NCBI GenBank assembly: GCA_005223375.1
Contig: RXOD01004009.1
Location: 1 to 32,024 of the forward strand
DNA length: 32,024 bases
Reading direction: 5' to 3'
From: Amoebophrya sp. AT5.2
Taxonomy: Eukaryota > Sar > Dinophyceae > Syndiniales > Amoebophryaceae
Below are positions 10,370-22,016 of the stretch, one piece after another. The position numbers were made by a program, and so were the translations under genes. Position 1 is the stretch's first letter. Each line of letters begins with the position of its first letter. The notes under the pieces were generated by a model. The model was not told the origin of the DNA, made no database searches, and was given only the letters and a program-made list of their open reading frames with translations.

Positions 10370-11919
10370 GCTAGACTATAGTAGCTGCCAAATAAAAGAA
10401 CATGATCACGAGGAACAGATGGCACGCTAGTTGTAGTGCGGCTCAGCCTCAGCAGCTCACGAGAGATGTTGCGGGGAGAATTTTTACAACTAGGGCAGCA
10501 TGTTGATGTTCTTGAACATACGAACACGAAGTGCCGCAGCCGTTTTGCTACACGTACACACGTAGAAGTTCTATATGCCGTTCATCCTGTTTCACTCCAC
10601 GGATCAACGCCTCGACGTAAAAAGATTCCTTTATGCAGGACGACGTGGACGTCGTCAAGCTCAACAACGCCATCATCTATCCGAATCCTGGCACAATACG
10701 TTCATGCGGAGGACAGGGACACGAGGAAAATTGAAAGAGTATGTGTACGTCAACAATATCAAGCTGCCGCTAGTACGTCGCGCACCCCAGAAGTCCCGGA
10801 TGTTGTGTAACCAAAAGGATTTTCTCGCTCGTATTAAGTACTTGAGCCGAAATAGTTGCCATTCGCCATAAAAAAATAAGTTTTTCAAGGAGTGGAGACA
10901 AATGGAATAGGAATTTATTAAGTTGAATATTAAAACTCCGGGGCACTATTTGAGCTGCTGCTCACGATCAGCGGGTGGTGGTGGGGCGGCCACATGAGCG
11001 ACTACAGCGAAAACGCATACCAACTTATCTTTCAGTTTCAGCGCGTCTTTTGCCTTACCCCTGCTCTCACTACAGCTTCTGCCGTTGATGTGCGTTCGGT
11101 TCTACTTCATGGCGCATGGGCATGATAAATCCATGATGTTGGTTGACAGTTGTACCCCGAGGACGGCCATGGACATATGACAGCGAGGACGCATTTCGGC
11201 GCGGCACAGGCAAACGCAAAATAACGAGACCTCGATGGACTTTTGCTTTTGGTCGTAAAGGAATAGGAAAAGTGAATAATGAACCTGCCCCTCCCCCCTT
11301 TGCGGGAGAGGGGGGCGGGGGGGCCCCTCCCCGCCACGACCCCTCGAACCCCGCCGTCACTCGGCGCGGGGGGCGAAGTCAAACTCCGGCGAGGATTCGT
11401 CACTCGTGCTCTCAAACTCCCCCTTTGCACCCCCCGACGATAATGAGCGCGAGCGCGTCCTCTCTTTAAAGGTATGTTTAGTATAAGTATAGTGACGTGA
11501 CGAGTTAATACAAGAAGAAGCATGGCGCTAATAGTCTTGAGGAGAGGTTGTGAGTCCACCATATTAGCTCACACGTGGCGCATTGAAAAATGAGCGCAGG
11601 GAAGCAGGCTGCAACGTTTTCATATATTAATTTGACGAACCCGATCCCGACTGGGGGCGAGGCGTGCTGTCCTCGGCCAAGGACAGCACGCTGGAGATAC
11701 GAACGCAAGCGCCTCGCGTAAGCTCTCCGAGTAGCCTCAGACCCGATATAGTAGGCACTTCAGTGTGTAGCTATTTCAATTTCTTTGTTTACTTCGTTTA
11801 TCATTTCCTCTTCCCGAAACCAGCTGCAGGGACGACAGGGAACGCACGACACTGCTTAGAAGAAACTTACCCTGGACTGCTTTTGCAACAATATTTGACG
11901 AAGGTGGACAAGAACGAAG
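10370..11919. other. spacer between aminotransferase and secreted-protein gene
   Basis: No gene is supported. The open frames here are short, with no family resemblance. The one clear structure is the C/G-tract hairpin at 11287-11325. Confidence 0.45.
11287..11325. repeat. C-tract/G-tract hairpin
   Basis: A C-rich arm (CCCCTCCCCCC) is followed after a short loop by a G-rich arm with runs of six and seven G (GGGGGGCGGGGGGG), then CCCC. It can form a stable hairpin, or a G-quadruplex on the + strand with an i-motif on the other. It may be regulatory or simply a low-complexity tract. Confidence 0.6.
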
Positions 11920-14900
11920 ATGAAAATGAAGGCTTTGTGTATATTCTCCATCTTTAGAGGCGTGCTTCTTGCGCCCATGTTGACCTCGGCAGCATCGACG
12001 TCCTCGTCTTCAGTTGCCGATATGATACAGATGAAGGAGAAAGTGCAATTAGTGCGTGCGGGGGAGCGGTCGCTGCTGGCGAAGCATCGTTCCCATACTG
12101 CTCGGAACGAGCTCGCGGAAACAATCACGAAACTACCCGTGAAGACAATGACGTCAAGCGGCCACTTCGGGGAGGCGACGGCGGGTAAGAGCACGGAGTC
12201 GTCCGAAGGCCGCGCAGGCCTCAACTTCGCGCAGCGCGACGCGAGAATTGCTACTACTGTGCGTGCTGCTACAACTGGTTCCAACTACTTCGACACAGGC
12301 TTCGAAATCACAGGCTACAGCGGCATCAGCAGGACCATCAAGTACCTCGGGTGCTATGCCGACGGTGCAGAGCGGGCAATGACGCACTACAAGGTTATTG
12401 GTGAGGATGGCGCTTCAAGGTATCTTGCCGAGGGTGACGACGCACTATCTAAATCGTACGACAAATTATGACAGGGTCACCAGGGCTCGTTGCTACTAAG
12501 AGGCCAAGAACCAAAACTACTAACAGTAACACTGAGGAAAAAAGAAAAACTAAAACGCCGCCAGTTTTAGTCTTTGCCATGGATGTTAGTCTGTCTCTCT
12601 TGTCCGCGACGTCGAAGTCCAGGGCAATGGGAAGACTTTTGGGATCGCAAAGCTGCAGGCACTTAAGCAGCCATGCAGCAAAGTCAAAGTGGTCCGTCAG
12701 TCTCCCTACGTGATCGCTTCACTAATCATTGACTCATTTGTGCTTCGTTCTAGCGCATGGCTGAACTCCGCCAACACTAGACAGATGGCGCTGCGTGAGC
12801 GATAGGCTTGCACCTCTCTGCTAGCTACTTCCTCGTGGCACACTTCTGAAGCGCACACGCCGCGGGGCGGTCAGATCGCTGGGGGGTTTCCGTTTCCTCC
12901 TCGGTTTCGTCACGTGATGAAGAAACCTGCCATCCGGATCCCTCTCTGAATGCAATCGCTCCTCTCTACTCTTAGAAGCAGCTGCCCGGTTCACAGTATT
13001 GCGTGAAGACCGAAAAGCGCGCGTACTTTGGTGTGCAGGTTTCGTACTATTTGTCTTGCAGCAACAGCGTGAAAGCCTTCGTCCATCATGGCGGAAAAGC
13101 CGAATACGGGTACGGAAAAATACCTGACGCAACTTGCGTCAAGAATATGTGGGGATTGCCCAACGACGTCAACGGGGGGAATGGAGGCGGCGGTTTCGAC
13201 TGGGCCAACTCCATCTACATGGTTGAGGGTACTCTTTTTTAGAGGCTGTCCATCTTCATACATCAGCCGGCAGTAGATAAATTTAGTACAGACTTTAAAT
13301 GATCAAATTCTGAGGCAAGAATTCCAGTTTTACACCGGCCGCACACGACCAGGTCCCGAATCTTGCCCCTCCGAGTACGATAAGATTGACCCGGCCAAAC
13401 CCGAACTCTATGGGGACGTGCCGGAAGTTAACGTGGCGGCAACAAGGGACGCAGACAACGTTGCGGACGACTGGGCGGACGGTCATTCGGCTTCACTTCC
13501 ATACGCGAGCGAGTCTCTCGGCTACTCGCCGTATAAGAAAATTGACAACCCGCCGAGCACCGCTGTAACGTCGCAACAAGTCGCGGACTGGTGCGCCACA
13601 GAGTGCAGTAAGGACAACAACTGTGCGGCCATGGCGACAGACGGACTCAGTGCGTGTTTCCTCTACAACAAAGACAACCTCCCAACGCCGTACAGAACGC
13701 CGGGGCCCTTCATTACGTGCAGAAAGAAGACCCCAAACTACTTCGTCACAGGCTTCAGAGTCGAGAACTACAACGGCATCGGCAGGGCCATCAAGTACCT
13801 CGGGTGCTATGGCGACGCAGAACCCCGCGCAATGGAGCGCAACATCCAGCCGAATCTTGCCCCTGGTGACGACGCATTATCTAACTATAGCGTACGACAA
13901 ATTATGACAGGGTCAGGGCTCGTTGCTACTAAGAGGCCAACCACAACTTACGCAACACCAAGGAAAAAAAACTAGTTTTAGTCTTTGCCTTGTTAGTCTA
14001 AGTCTTGTCCCCGACGTCGAAGTCCAGGGCAATGGGAAGACTTTTGGGATCGCAAAGCTGCAGGCACTTAAGCAGCCATGCAGCAAAGTCAAAGTGGTCC
14101 GTCAGTCTCCCTACGTGATCGCTTCACTAATCATTGACTCATTTGTGCTTCGTTCTAGCGCATGGCTGAACTCCGCCAACACTAGACAGATGGCGCTGCG
14201 TGAGCGATAGGCTTGCACCCCTCTGCTAGCTACTTCCTCGCGGCACGCTTCTGAAGCGCTCACGCCGGGGGGCAGTCAGATCGCGGGGGGGTGTCCGTTT
14301 CCTCCTCGGTTTCGTCACGTGATAAAGAAACCTGCCATCCGCATCCGTCTCTGAATGCAATCGCTCCTCACTACTCTTAGAAGCAGCTGCCCGGTTCATA
14401 GTATTGCGTGAAGACCGAAAAGTACGCGTACTTTGGCGTGCAGGTTTCGTACTATTTGTCTTGCAGCAACAGCGTGAAGGCCTTCACCACTCAAGGCCAT
14501 GCGGCGTACCCCCAGTACGGGCACGGAAAACTCCAGGACGAAACTTGCACCTCGAAGATGTACGGATTGCCCAATGATGACATCGCCCTCTACGGGGAGA
14601 ATGGAGGCGGTGGCATCGACTGGGCCAACTCGATCTACATGGTTGAGGGTACTCTTTTTTAGAGGCTGTCCATCTTCATACATGTGCATCAGCTGGCAAT
14701 AGATCAATTTACATTTAGTACAACAGACTTGAAGTGATCAAATACAGGCAAAAATTCTAGTTTTACACCGGCCGCGCACCAGGTCCCGAATCTTGCCCCT
14801 CCGAGTACGATAAGATTGACCCGGCCAAACCCGAACTCTATGGGGACGTGCCGGAAGTTAACGTGGCGGCAACAAGGGACGCAGACAACGTTGCGGACGA

Positions 14901-16335
14901 CTGGGCGGACGGTCATTCGGCTTCACTTCCATACGCGAGCGAGTCTCTCGGCTACTCGCCGTATAAGAAAATTGACAACCCGCCGAGCACCGCTGTAACG
15001 TCGCAAGAAGTCGCGAACTGGTGCGGCACAGAGTGCACTAACGACGTCAACTGTCTGGCCATGGCGAGCGACGGACTCAGTCAGTGTTTCCTCTTTACAT
15101 AGATGAACAGTCGGTAGCGAGAGAAGGAGAACTACTCCTCAATCTATTTTTCTATTGTTTTGTTAGGGTAGATTTGAAGGGCAAGGTGGGGGCGTGGTCT
15201 CTCTGGTAGATAGGCAGTTGTTCACGCCGGGGGTTCGTTTTCTTTTTCTAGATCTAGCCATAACATGGTCAAGAAGATCAAGATTGAACAAGAGGCAAAA
15301 AAAAGCGCTGGGGCTAGAAATCAAACATCTAGGCCGCCAGTTATTTCCCAGCGCGTCCGGGGGCATATTTTTATATACGTCCTCACGTCGAGGTCGAGGA
15401 TAGAGTTAGAGGATAGACGAAGTAGGCGCCTCTAAAGCTGCCCTTGCTTGTGGCGTGAACGTGATGTTGGCGATTCCTTCTGCAGCTGCGGAAGCCTTGG
15501 TCCAGCACAAGCTCCGAAAAAGGGCTCAGCCGGTTGCCCTCCGCCGGTCAATATGGGTCTCTCTCACTCTCACTGTCGACGTTTCCCTTTGTAACTTCTA
15601 CGACAAAGACAACCTCCCGACGCCGTACAGAACGCCGGGGCCCTTCATCACGTGCAAGAGTCGCAGTATCTAGCTGTTTACTTGAAGTAATAATATGCAT
15701 GGTGATTTATTAGGGTCGCTGCGGCGTCGCCATTTCGGCGGTTTTCCATCTATTACTGTGTTGGTTGATGCTGAAGATGGCGACGTGTTTTACCTTGTTC
15801 ATGAAGTGACAACTGCGGCAAGATGCAAAGTGCCAGTTGTCAGTGCGGTCCGTTCTGGTGTCGCTTCTTGCGTTTAGTGTTTCTCTCCGATGTTTCGAAC
15901 AAGAAGCCGAGAATGGAAAATGTCAGCAAGAACTGCTGTGGCAGGGGCCAGGGGGCGGGAAATTACTGCTATAGTACGTTCTTTGGAGCAGAAGCAGTAG
16001 ATTGAATTTCGATGGCGTGTCGCGTGTGGGTGTATTCTCAATCCATGTTGTTCACGATCTACTCCTGAGAGTATGGCAAAGTGCCTTCCGTCGATGTTGA
16101 CTTGGAGTCACCCACGACTTGCAAAATAAACGCAGAGCGAGAGCTGGAGCTGCAGCAGCGGACGAAGGTGCAGAAGCTGGCCGAATTCCTGGTGAACGGG
16201 ATGACGTACATGGTCGACAATGCGGTGGTTGGGAGCACCAAGATCGCGGACGCGGAGACCATGGAGGCCGCCGTCGCGAACGCGATAGGGAAGCGAGGCG
16301 AAGGGCCAGGTGCTTCTGGTGCCAAGTTGATGTAG
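11920..16335 (+). CDS. secreted cysteine-rich protein with tandem module repeats
   Basis: Starts with a signal peptide (MKMKALCIFSIFRGVLLAP..TSAAS). Suggested exons: 11920-12453, 12997-13221, 13328-13891, 14402-14641, 14761-15095, 15598-15665, 15878-15973, 16070-16335; about 775 residues. Each module has a YLGCY segment with conserved aromatic and acidic residues, a YCVKTEK..YFGVQVSYYLSCSNS segment ending GGGG-[FI]-DWANSIYM, and a segment with CPSEYDKIDP, YSPYKKI and a WC-x3-EC-x4-NC core. The last resembles PAN/apple-type and the first WSC-type extracellular folds; both are weak, motif-level guesses. The C-terminal exon is a charged helix. Secretion to the surface or a secretory organelle is inferred. 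The exon 1 to exon 2 junction is not in phase by GT-AG, the 13222 intron has an alternative (13229-13319), and the 3' end may instead use an intron near 16303, so the model is provisional. Confidence 0.6.
12281..13740 (+). repeat. tandem module copy A, about 1.4 kb
   Basis: Copy A of a direct tandem duplication inside the secreted-protein gene; copy B is about 13735-15100. Offset is 1,405 nt in the first intron and 1,430 nt in the third exon, so small indels lie between. Stretches 12608-12813 (intron) and 13358-13576 (exon) look identical to 14013-14218 and 14788-15006, while the exon at 12997-13221 has diverged from 14402-14641. Confidence 0.9.
12454..12996 (+). other. intron of module A with inverted repeats, phase problem
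   Basis: The arm at 12480-12502 (CCAGGGCTCGTTGCTACTAAGAG) resembles the reverse complement of 12969-12992 (AACCGGGCAGCTGCTTCTAAGAG). The GT at 12456 gives phase 2, but every nearby AG gives phase 0, so ordinary splicing breaks the frame. Joining after codon AAA (12453) to TAT (12997) keeps the conserved frame but has no GT donor. Confidence 0.45.
13735..15100 (+). repeat. tandem module copy B
   Basis: Copy B of the module, in the same orientation and with the same intron positions as copy A. It ends where the reading frame meets ACATAG at 15097 instead of the copy A continuation; the missing peptide (YDKDNLPTPYRTPGPFITC) reappears after an interruption at 15598. Confidence 0.9.
13892..14401 (+). 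other. intron of module B with inverted repeats
   Basis: GT-AG (GTACGAC ... TTCATAG), phase 0, 510 nt, keeping the frame between DDALSNYS and YCVKTEK. Inverted arms 13914-13935 and 14374-14397 match those of the module A intron. About 206 nt of its interior (14013-14218) is identical to the module A intron. Confidence 0.65.
15096..15597 (+). mobile_element. introner-like intron without GT-AG ends
   Basis: Compared with copy A, the peptide CFLYNKDNL is broken after CFL. Joining across a CTT direct repeat (15093-15095 and 15595-15597) restores CFLFYDKDNLPTPYRTPG. No GT donor fits, because a stop follows within two codons. The left end (TTACATAGATGAA..CAGT..GAGAGA) resembles the reverse complement of the right end (TTACAAAGGGAAA..CAGT..GAGAGA), giving imperfect inverted repeats at about 15095-15126 and 15560-15594. 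An alternative is a longer 3' exon, since the right side is open and reads SLCNFYDKDN. Confidence 0.5.
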
Positions 16336-18498
16336 TGGTAGTACAGTAGTTGTGACGTAGTACAAGTACATGGGCAGCCCCCAACAAGACGAAAAAAGGT
16401 AGGAGGGCCTGCTGGAGGATAACTCAGTGTCAGCGCGCTTTTTCTTTTTAACATTGTCATTGATATTGAATATGAAAAAACTAGGGCTGGGCTCGGCACA
16501 GCGCGCTTTTGGTGGGACCCTGAGGAGGCGCGAGTGGGAGCGCTCTAGAGACGCCCCAGCCTCTGAACAAGGATCTCGCTTTAGAAATAGAAGCTGCTCG
16601 CTACTACTAGAGAATGTACTTAGTTGGGCCGAGGGTTCTTGCTTTTGGTCACTGAATCGGGATGCGGAGGTGACTCCAGGGGGGGGGGTGTCATATCTTG
16701 CCGGGGATCATGTTATCCGCGTGCGGCACCAAAACAAAGGATCAACCCGACCAATCGCAAGCATTCTGGTCCGCCGCTGCCAGGGCTGAGCAAATGTTCC
16801 CCCATCGAACTACAGTCTCGGCCCAGTGGCGGTTATGCACGTGCTGACGACCACTGGCTGCTATTGATTCGACTGGCGTTCTCTTCTTCGTTTCCATCGA
16901 ACGACAAGAACACTTTACCGAGCTAAGTACGTATTGCTAGGCAAAACAATGCTCACGGTGGCACGGATGAGTCAACTGGTTGCGGTCCCGCGTTCATAAC
17001 CCACGGCCGCCGCTATCGAGGCGATCTATACCAACCTGTGAGGAGGGGCTGGAGAACGAGAGTGAACAAGGGGGAGGGACCGCTGCAACGTTGCGGTGGC
17101 GGTGATGCAGCCCTCAGTGTCAGTCGTGCACGAGAGGAGAACACATCCATGAGAGGAGAACACATATTCATCCCGCGTGGGGGGACGCGGCGGTGCACGG
17201 AGATCAGGTTGTGGTTTCAATTTGCGGAAACACCAAACCCAACAATCTCCTGATAGCAAGATGATCCGGTATCGGTTCATCAGTTTTCATTTTCGCTCGC
17301 TACAACTACAAGAATGAAAGTAAGTACAACCACAAACTACAAACAACGCGGATACAACAGAAGCAGATTTCTCGCAGAAGGAGGACCACTAAGAATCGAG
17401 ACTAACGCTAACGCACTTGTTTCGTACATTAGATATCGAGTGGCCGTTTCCAAGTACAGAAGTTTCGGCTTTCGTATTTTCTTCCAAAACTTTCCGGCTA
17501 TTCTCGATGTTTCCACGCCTGTACGCCTTTCATTTATACTAACTTTTGATTCGTTTATTCTTATTGGTCTAATATTCCTGTTCGCACGTCGCTTTAAATC
17601 CATTGCAGCATTCCACTCTCAGGTCATTTCACTTGAGCATTTCTAAGCGGCCAAATCGAGACAGCCGGAAATGAAATCCCACCCCTGGGTGGAGAATCCC
17701 CGCGATCCTATAAAAAATGAAGATAAACATAAAGAACAATCAGCAGAACAGTTGCAAATCGCCGGATGGTAGTTGGGAATGGACCAGCCGCCGGAATATT
17801 TTGAATTCATAAGGAATATAAATCAAAGACGCTACGTCGCAATCGCAGAGCTCTTGGATGCACGACGTTGAGAAAAGGGCGCGGAACAATGTCCCGCTCT
17901 TAGATTCACGTCAGCGCATTGTTGAGGGGAACAAGAATTCATCAATGAATGGGGTAGGTGGTAACAGTAAAAAAATGGAGCAGACTGTTCATCTCTGAAG
18001 ATTCATTCGTCTGACTGCTGGGTGCGCAGTTCGTCGTGAGCAGTTCTGTGTGTGACTTCTACGGCTTGCTGTGCTTGTCTGTGCGTGATCGTGGTCGTGT
18101 TGGTCTTCACCTGCAGAGATCCGTGGTCCCGGTCGTGTGAGGCTGCCGATCCTATGTCTGTGGTTAGCAAGCCACATTACACTTCTATGATAAATTTAAA
18201 TTTATTTTCGCGCAGCTAGTAATAGCGTGCTAGCTCGCTGCTGGTGCTTCCTTACAGTTCTGCTTCGAGTAACGTAAGTACTTACGCACATTCTGCTCTT
18301 TATCAGTGATGTAGTTCATCTGACACCTTCGGCCCAAGACCACAACTCCAACCCAGATCTTTACGTGCGTCCTAGACCCAGCCGGCTGCATCTGCCCCGT
18401 CCAGACGAGGAGGAAGGACTTCGAAATTATACATAATCGGCGGGAGAAATAAAAAATCTATACCATAGGAAAAAGGATCTTTCGATCACCGAAGAAAG
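16336..18498. other. spacer before the Alba-like gene
   Basis: No supported gene. A short direct repeat, GAGAGGAGAACACAT, occurs twice at 17132-17170. The open frame at 17314-17646 starts with ATG but has AT-rich codons and no recognisable feature, so I leave it out. Confidence 0.4.
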
Positions 18499-20402
18499 AT
18501 GGTCGCGACAGCGGAAAACGGCTCCGATGTGGCAGCTGGAGGGGACAACATACTGCGGGTCAGCAAAAACAAGAACGTGTCATTCTGGGCACGGGCGGCT
18601 ACCAACTTTTTACAGGGCATCACCGGCAAGGACGGCGTCGAGAAGAAGATCTTCGACGAAATTGTCATCTCTGCCCTCGGTGCCGCCATCCCGGAAGCCG
18701 CCAGCGTCGTCGGACTCGTGCAGAAAAACAAGGTACTTTAGGTGTAGCGGTGATAGTGATCGAGTCCGCGCGATCTATTAGAGTCCGACTTTGGTCACCA
18801 AAAATTTTTATTTTTGCATAAACCCATTCAATTTTTATCAGGTGGCCGAGGCGGTTAAAATCGAGACGAAGTATGCCGAAATCGACCGATCGAAGCGGCC
18901 GCAGATATTGGTCACGCTAAAGAGGAATCCAGACTACGTCCCTCCGCCGCCGAAGGAAAAACGCTCGAAGGTGGTCGTGCCACCGATGCCGGAACGACTG
19001 GAGGGAGAAAAAATGGAAAAGAAGATGAAGAAAGTCATGAAGGAGGGAGGTGGCGTCCTTAAGAACCTGCTTAAGCTTATCTTCACAGACACAGTCTAGT
19101 CGGCTAGTAGGCTCCAGCACCTCATATTGCGAAATCAAAAAACACAGGCAAGCGTGGCGTGGAGATCGAAGGGGCCGCCGACATGGGTGGGTTGAAGTAC
19201 TTCTGTACCAAGGTGGAAGAACCGGCAGGCGACCTCGATATGCTGGTACTTACTCGTTCCTGGTACAACTTGGAGTGGTTCAATTTGTCGTGAGAACATA
19301 GACTACAAGTTGAGTCACATCGAAGTCACACGACTGGAGGCAGTTCTAAATTAAAATTCGAAATTCTATGAGAAGGGTGAAAGACCAGAAGACCGCGCAC
19401 CTGCGTGAGAAGGGAGGACGAAGGCGTGCAGGCGCCGCAGGAGCGAAGCCGCCGCCCAGTGGACATCTTGCGCTGCTCACTGGGCGGAGTCACCATTTCG
19501 GACCCGCAGTTCGTTTAGTCGCGCTAGTGGGGAATAGTACTGTGCTCATGCTGTCTGGCTCTGCCACTTCGTTGCGCGTGCTAGTGGCACTGCCCCTGGT
19601 ATGCCGCTTAGCGGTCTTTTCCTAGTGCTGAGTGTCCTGGTGAAACTCAGGGTGGAGTTGATCTTCATACAAAAGCATTGCACGAAGATGATCGGAGTGA
19701 CCACTTCCACTTCCGCTTCGGCGCCAACCAATCAAGCACAACCACGGCACTTCTCAGGTCGAGTCCGTGAAGGCCATGAATGCGAAGTGCGATCCGTCCG
19801 AGGAAGAGCGTAAGGGCGGCTCGGGCGCCATCGGCAAAATGGTCCTGTCCATGGCGGAAAACGACAACCTCTGCATCGTCTCCTACGTCCCCGAAAAGGA
19901 ATTGGAACATTGCGACGCCAAGGACTGGTATACATATCTCGCTGTGCGGAGGGTTTTCTAAATAGAATTTCGGGTCTCTAGGTCTGAAAGTCGAAAACCA
20001 AATTGAGCGGGTTCGTTTGATGCTCACAGAGTCAACAGAAGCCCGAGTGGGGAGTCGAGGATGAGTTGAGAGAGTAGGCCGTGTAAAAATACGAGACAAA
20101 GGCATCAACACCACATCAACATCCCTCGCCAATTGATCTATCAAACGCGATCGGTATCTGCCAGGTTGAAGTACATTCTGCAGATGTGTGGGGCAAGTTC
20201 GGCGGAGTTGCGTGAGGACTCAACGGCGCATTACGCGATGGTCTGCGTGAAGAACGACGGCGACAAGGGAATCTTCGCCATCAAGATGCGCGACTACGTC
20301 ATCCAGCATGCCAACGCGTTCCTCAGAAGCAAAAACCTGGTCCCCGAAGTGGACGACGATGACGACGACGAAATGGTCTTCGGAGACGACGACTTTCCGT
20401 GA
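18499..20402 (+). CDS. Alba-like nucleic-acid-binding protein with novel C-terminus
   Basis: Exons 18499-18732, 18842-19049, 19148-19245, 19758-19927 and 20165-20402; all junctions are GT-AG and in phase, giving 315 residues. Residues about 15-105 look like an Alba domain: ILRVSKNKNVSFWARAA at the start, a central VISALGAAIPEAASVVGLVQ helix-turn, then a beta strand RPQILVTLKRN. Alba proteins bind RNA or DNA and are common in alveolates. A Pro/Lys-rich linker (about 106-145) leads to a second region with GGLKYF, SEEERKGGSGAIGKM and LCIVSYVP motifs, and an acidic tail DDDDDDEMVFGDDD. I do not recognise that second region. Without the third intron (19050-19147) the protein would stop at 19099 as a 163-residue Alba-only product, so intron retention could give two isoforms. 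A role in RNA binding or translation control is inferred. Confidence 0.72.
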
Positions 20403-22016
20403 ACAGCAACAGACGTACAAGATTCTCCATGACACCGGCACATGTGACAGATTCACATTATGTGCAAAACTCATAAGATCTGTCGCCACGCCCACGCCTC
20501 GCCACGCTTGGCTTGTCCGGTTGCGCTCCGTCCGATGGAAATGGAAGAGATGCTGTCACCAGTGAGTGGTGTTTTACAGAACATGAACCGCGCAACAGCT
20601 CTCATCATAACGGCCCCGGCCGCTCCAGCTACCTGCGTAGAGACGACAAGCACAGCTGCTGCAGGTTTAGGTAAGCAAAGAAAAAACAGTGAGATAAAAA
20701 GAGACTTATAGCCTTTGCCGACTCGACATCGGCTTCTTGATGACCACGGCCCTAGTGGTAGTCGTGAAAGCAGCTTCAACTCATGATTCTAGTCATCTGT
20801 TTACCATTGCGATTCGCCTGCTCAATTTGTGGTGCTACTCCAACACCAACTCCTGGCCCCCGCCAGCGCCATTCATAGCATCCCACTTTTTGAACTGACA
20901 GGCTCGTCTGACTTGGGCGAGCGAAGGCGCTTCGCGCCCTCCGTTCTGGTTCCTGTTGAGAGCATATGACGAACGCATTAAGAAGTTACGTGTTTGGACA
21001 CGACATTGCGCCACCGCAATTCAACGCGCCAACTCTCTTCATGCGTAGCCGCGAGATGAAAAGCGAACGCATCAGGAGTGAGCGCCACTACATGTGGCCC
21101 CATCTTCATCAGTATGTAAAGTGTGTGTGTGATGTTTAGCTTCACCTGCCTACTTTCGCTGCATCAGTGCCCTCGTGTACGCATTGCGCATGTGTTGCAA
21201 TCCATACGACCTATGTACACTGCGAAGATGCGCGACCTTACGGGGTTGGGTAAGGAGCTGGTGGAATGGGCGCGGCACATATTCCAATCTGCGGGCTGGG
21301 GGAGGGGCAAAGATAGGGCTAGGGGTAGTGGAAGTAGTAGTGGTGCTAAGAAAGTACTAGCAGCTGTAGCGTTAGATCAACATTTGCAAGTAGTAGTTGT
21401 AAACTTGACATTCACGACCTTATACCTTCAAGTTCAGCTGAACGCTTGTAGCAAGCAATAAATATGAACGTAAAAGATGCGTTTATTCCCGGTAGTACCA
21501 CCTGAGGCTCAAACTATAGACAGGATCCCTCTGCGTCAACCTCAAGACAAGGCGAGTTGCTCAGTCACTGACTGGATGGCGATCGTGCTATGTAAAGGTT
21601 GCTGCACTCCTTGCGCCTCACCGCGGAACGAGGAGATCCGAAATGCTTACGTACCAAGTGAAGTAAAATGCAGAGCTTTGGGCCTGCCAGGTCGCTCACA
21701 TGTGGCCAGCTTGCGCTCTACGTCTACCGAGATCCGGCTCCTCGCGCGGCCAGAAGATACCGTCTACAACTGTCGTGCACGAGGACAATAAAAACAGCGC
21801 AGAACTACAACAACCTCCTGCAGGGCCAGGGACGCCAGCACGGACGCAGGAGGCGGCGGATCCTGGTGAACACCACGCAGGTATAAACGACCTAGAGCCG
21901 TGGTGCGCGCACACAAAAATACGGGTGTTGCTTCCGGGTCGCACCACCACTATTCTGAGTCTTGTTCGCTGCGCGGTCCTCGTGGCTGCGCGGAACATCA
22001 AGGAGGCTGCAGTAAA
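20403..22016. other. spacer upstream of the 808-residue unknown protein
   Basis: I found no coding region that I can support. A perfect short hairpin GCGAAGGCGCTTCGC lies at 20921-20935. An AG-bounded stretch ending in a good donor (TTTAG then GTAAGC near 20670) could be an untranslated exon. The reading frame of the next gene is open back to 21900, but no ATG is available before 22017. Confidence 0.35.

Noticed and set aside
15970..16074. Direct-repeat (TAT) non-canonical intron near the 3' end of the secreted-protein gene
   Set aside because: A normal GT-AG intron (15974-16069) keeps the frame there, so no unusual mechanism is needed.
17314..17646. 110-residue plus-strand open frame
   Set aside because: AT-rich, low codon bias, no partner exon or motif; probably chance in a spacer.
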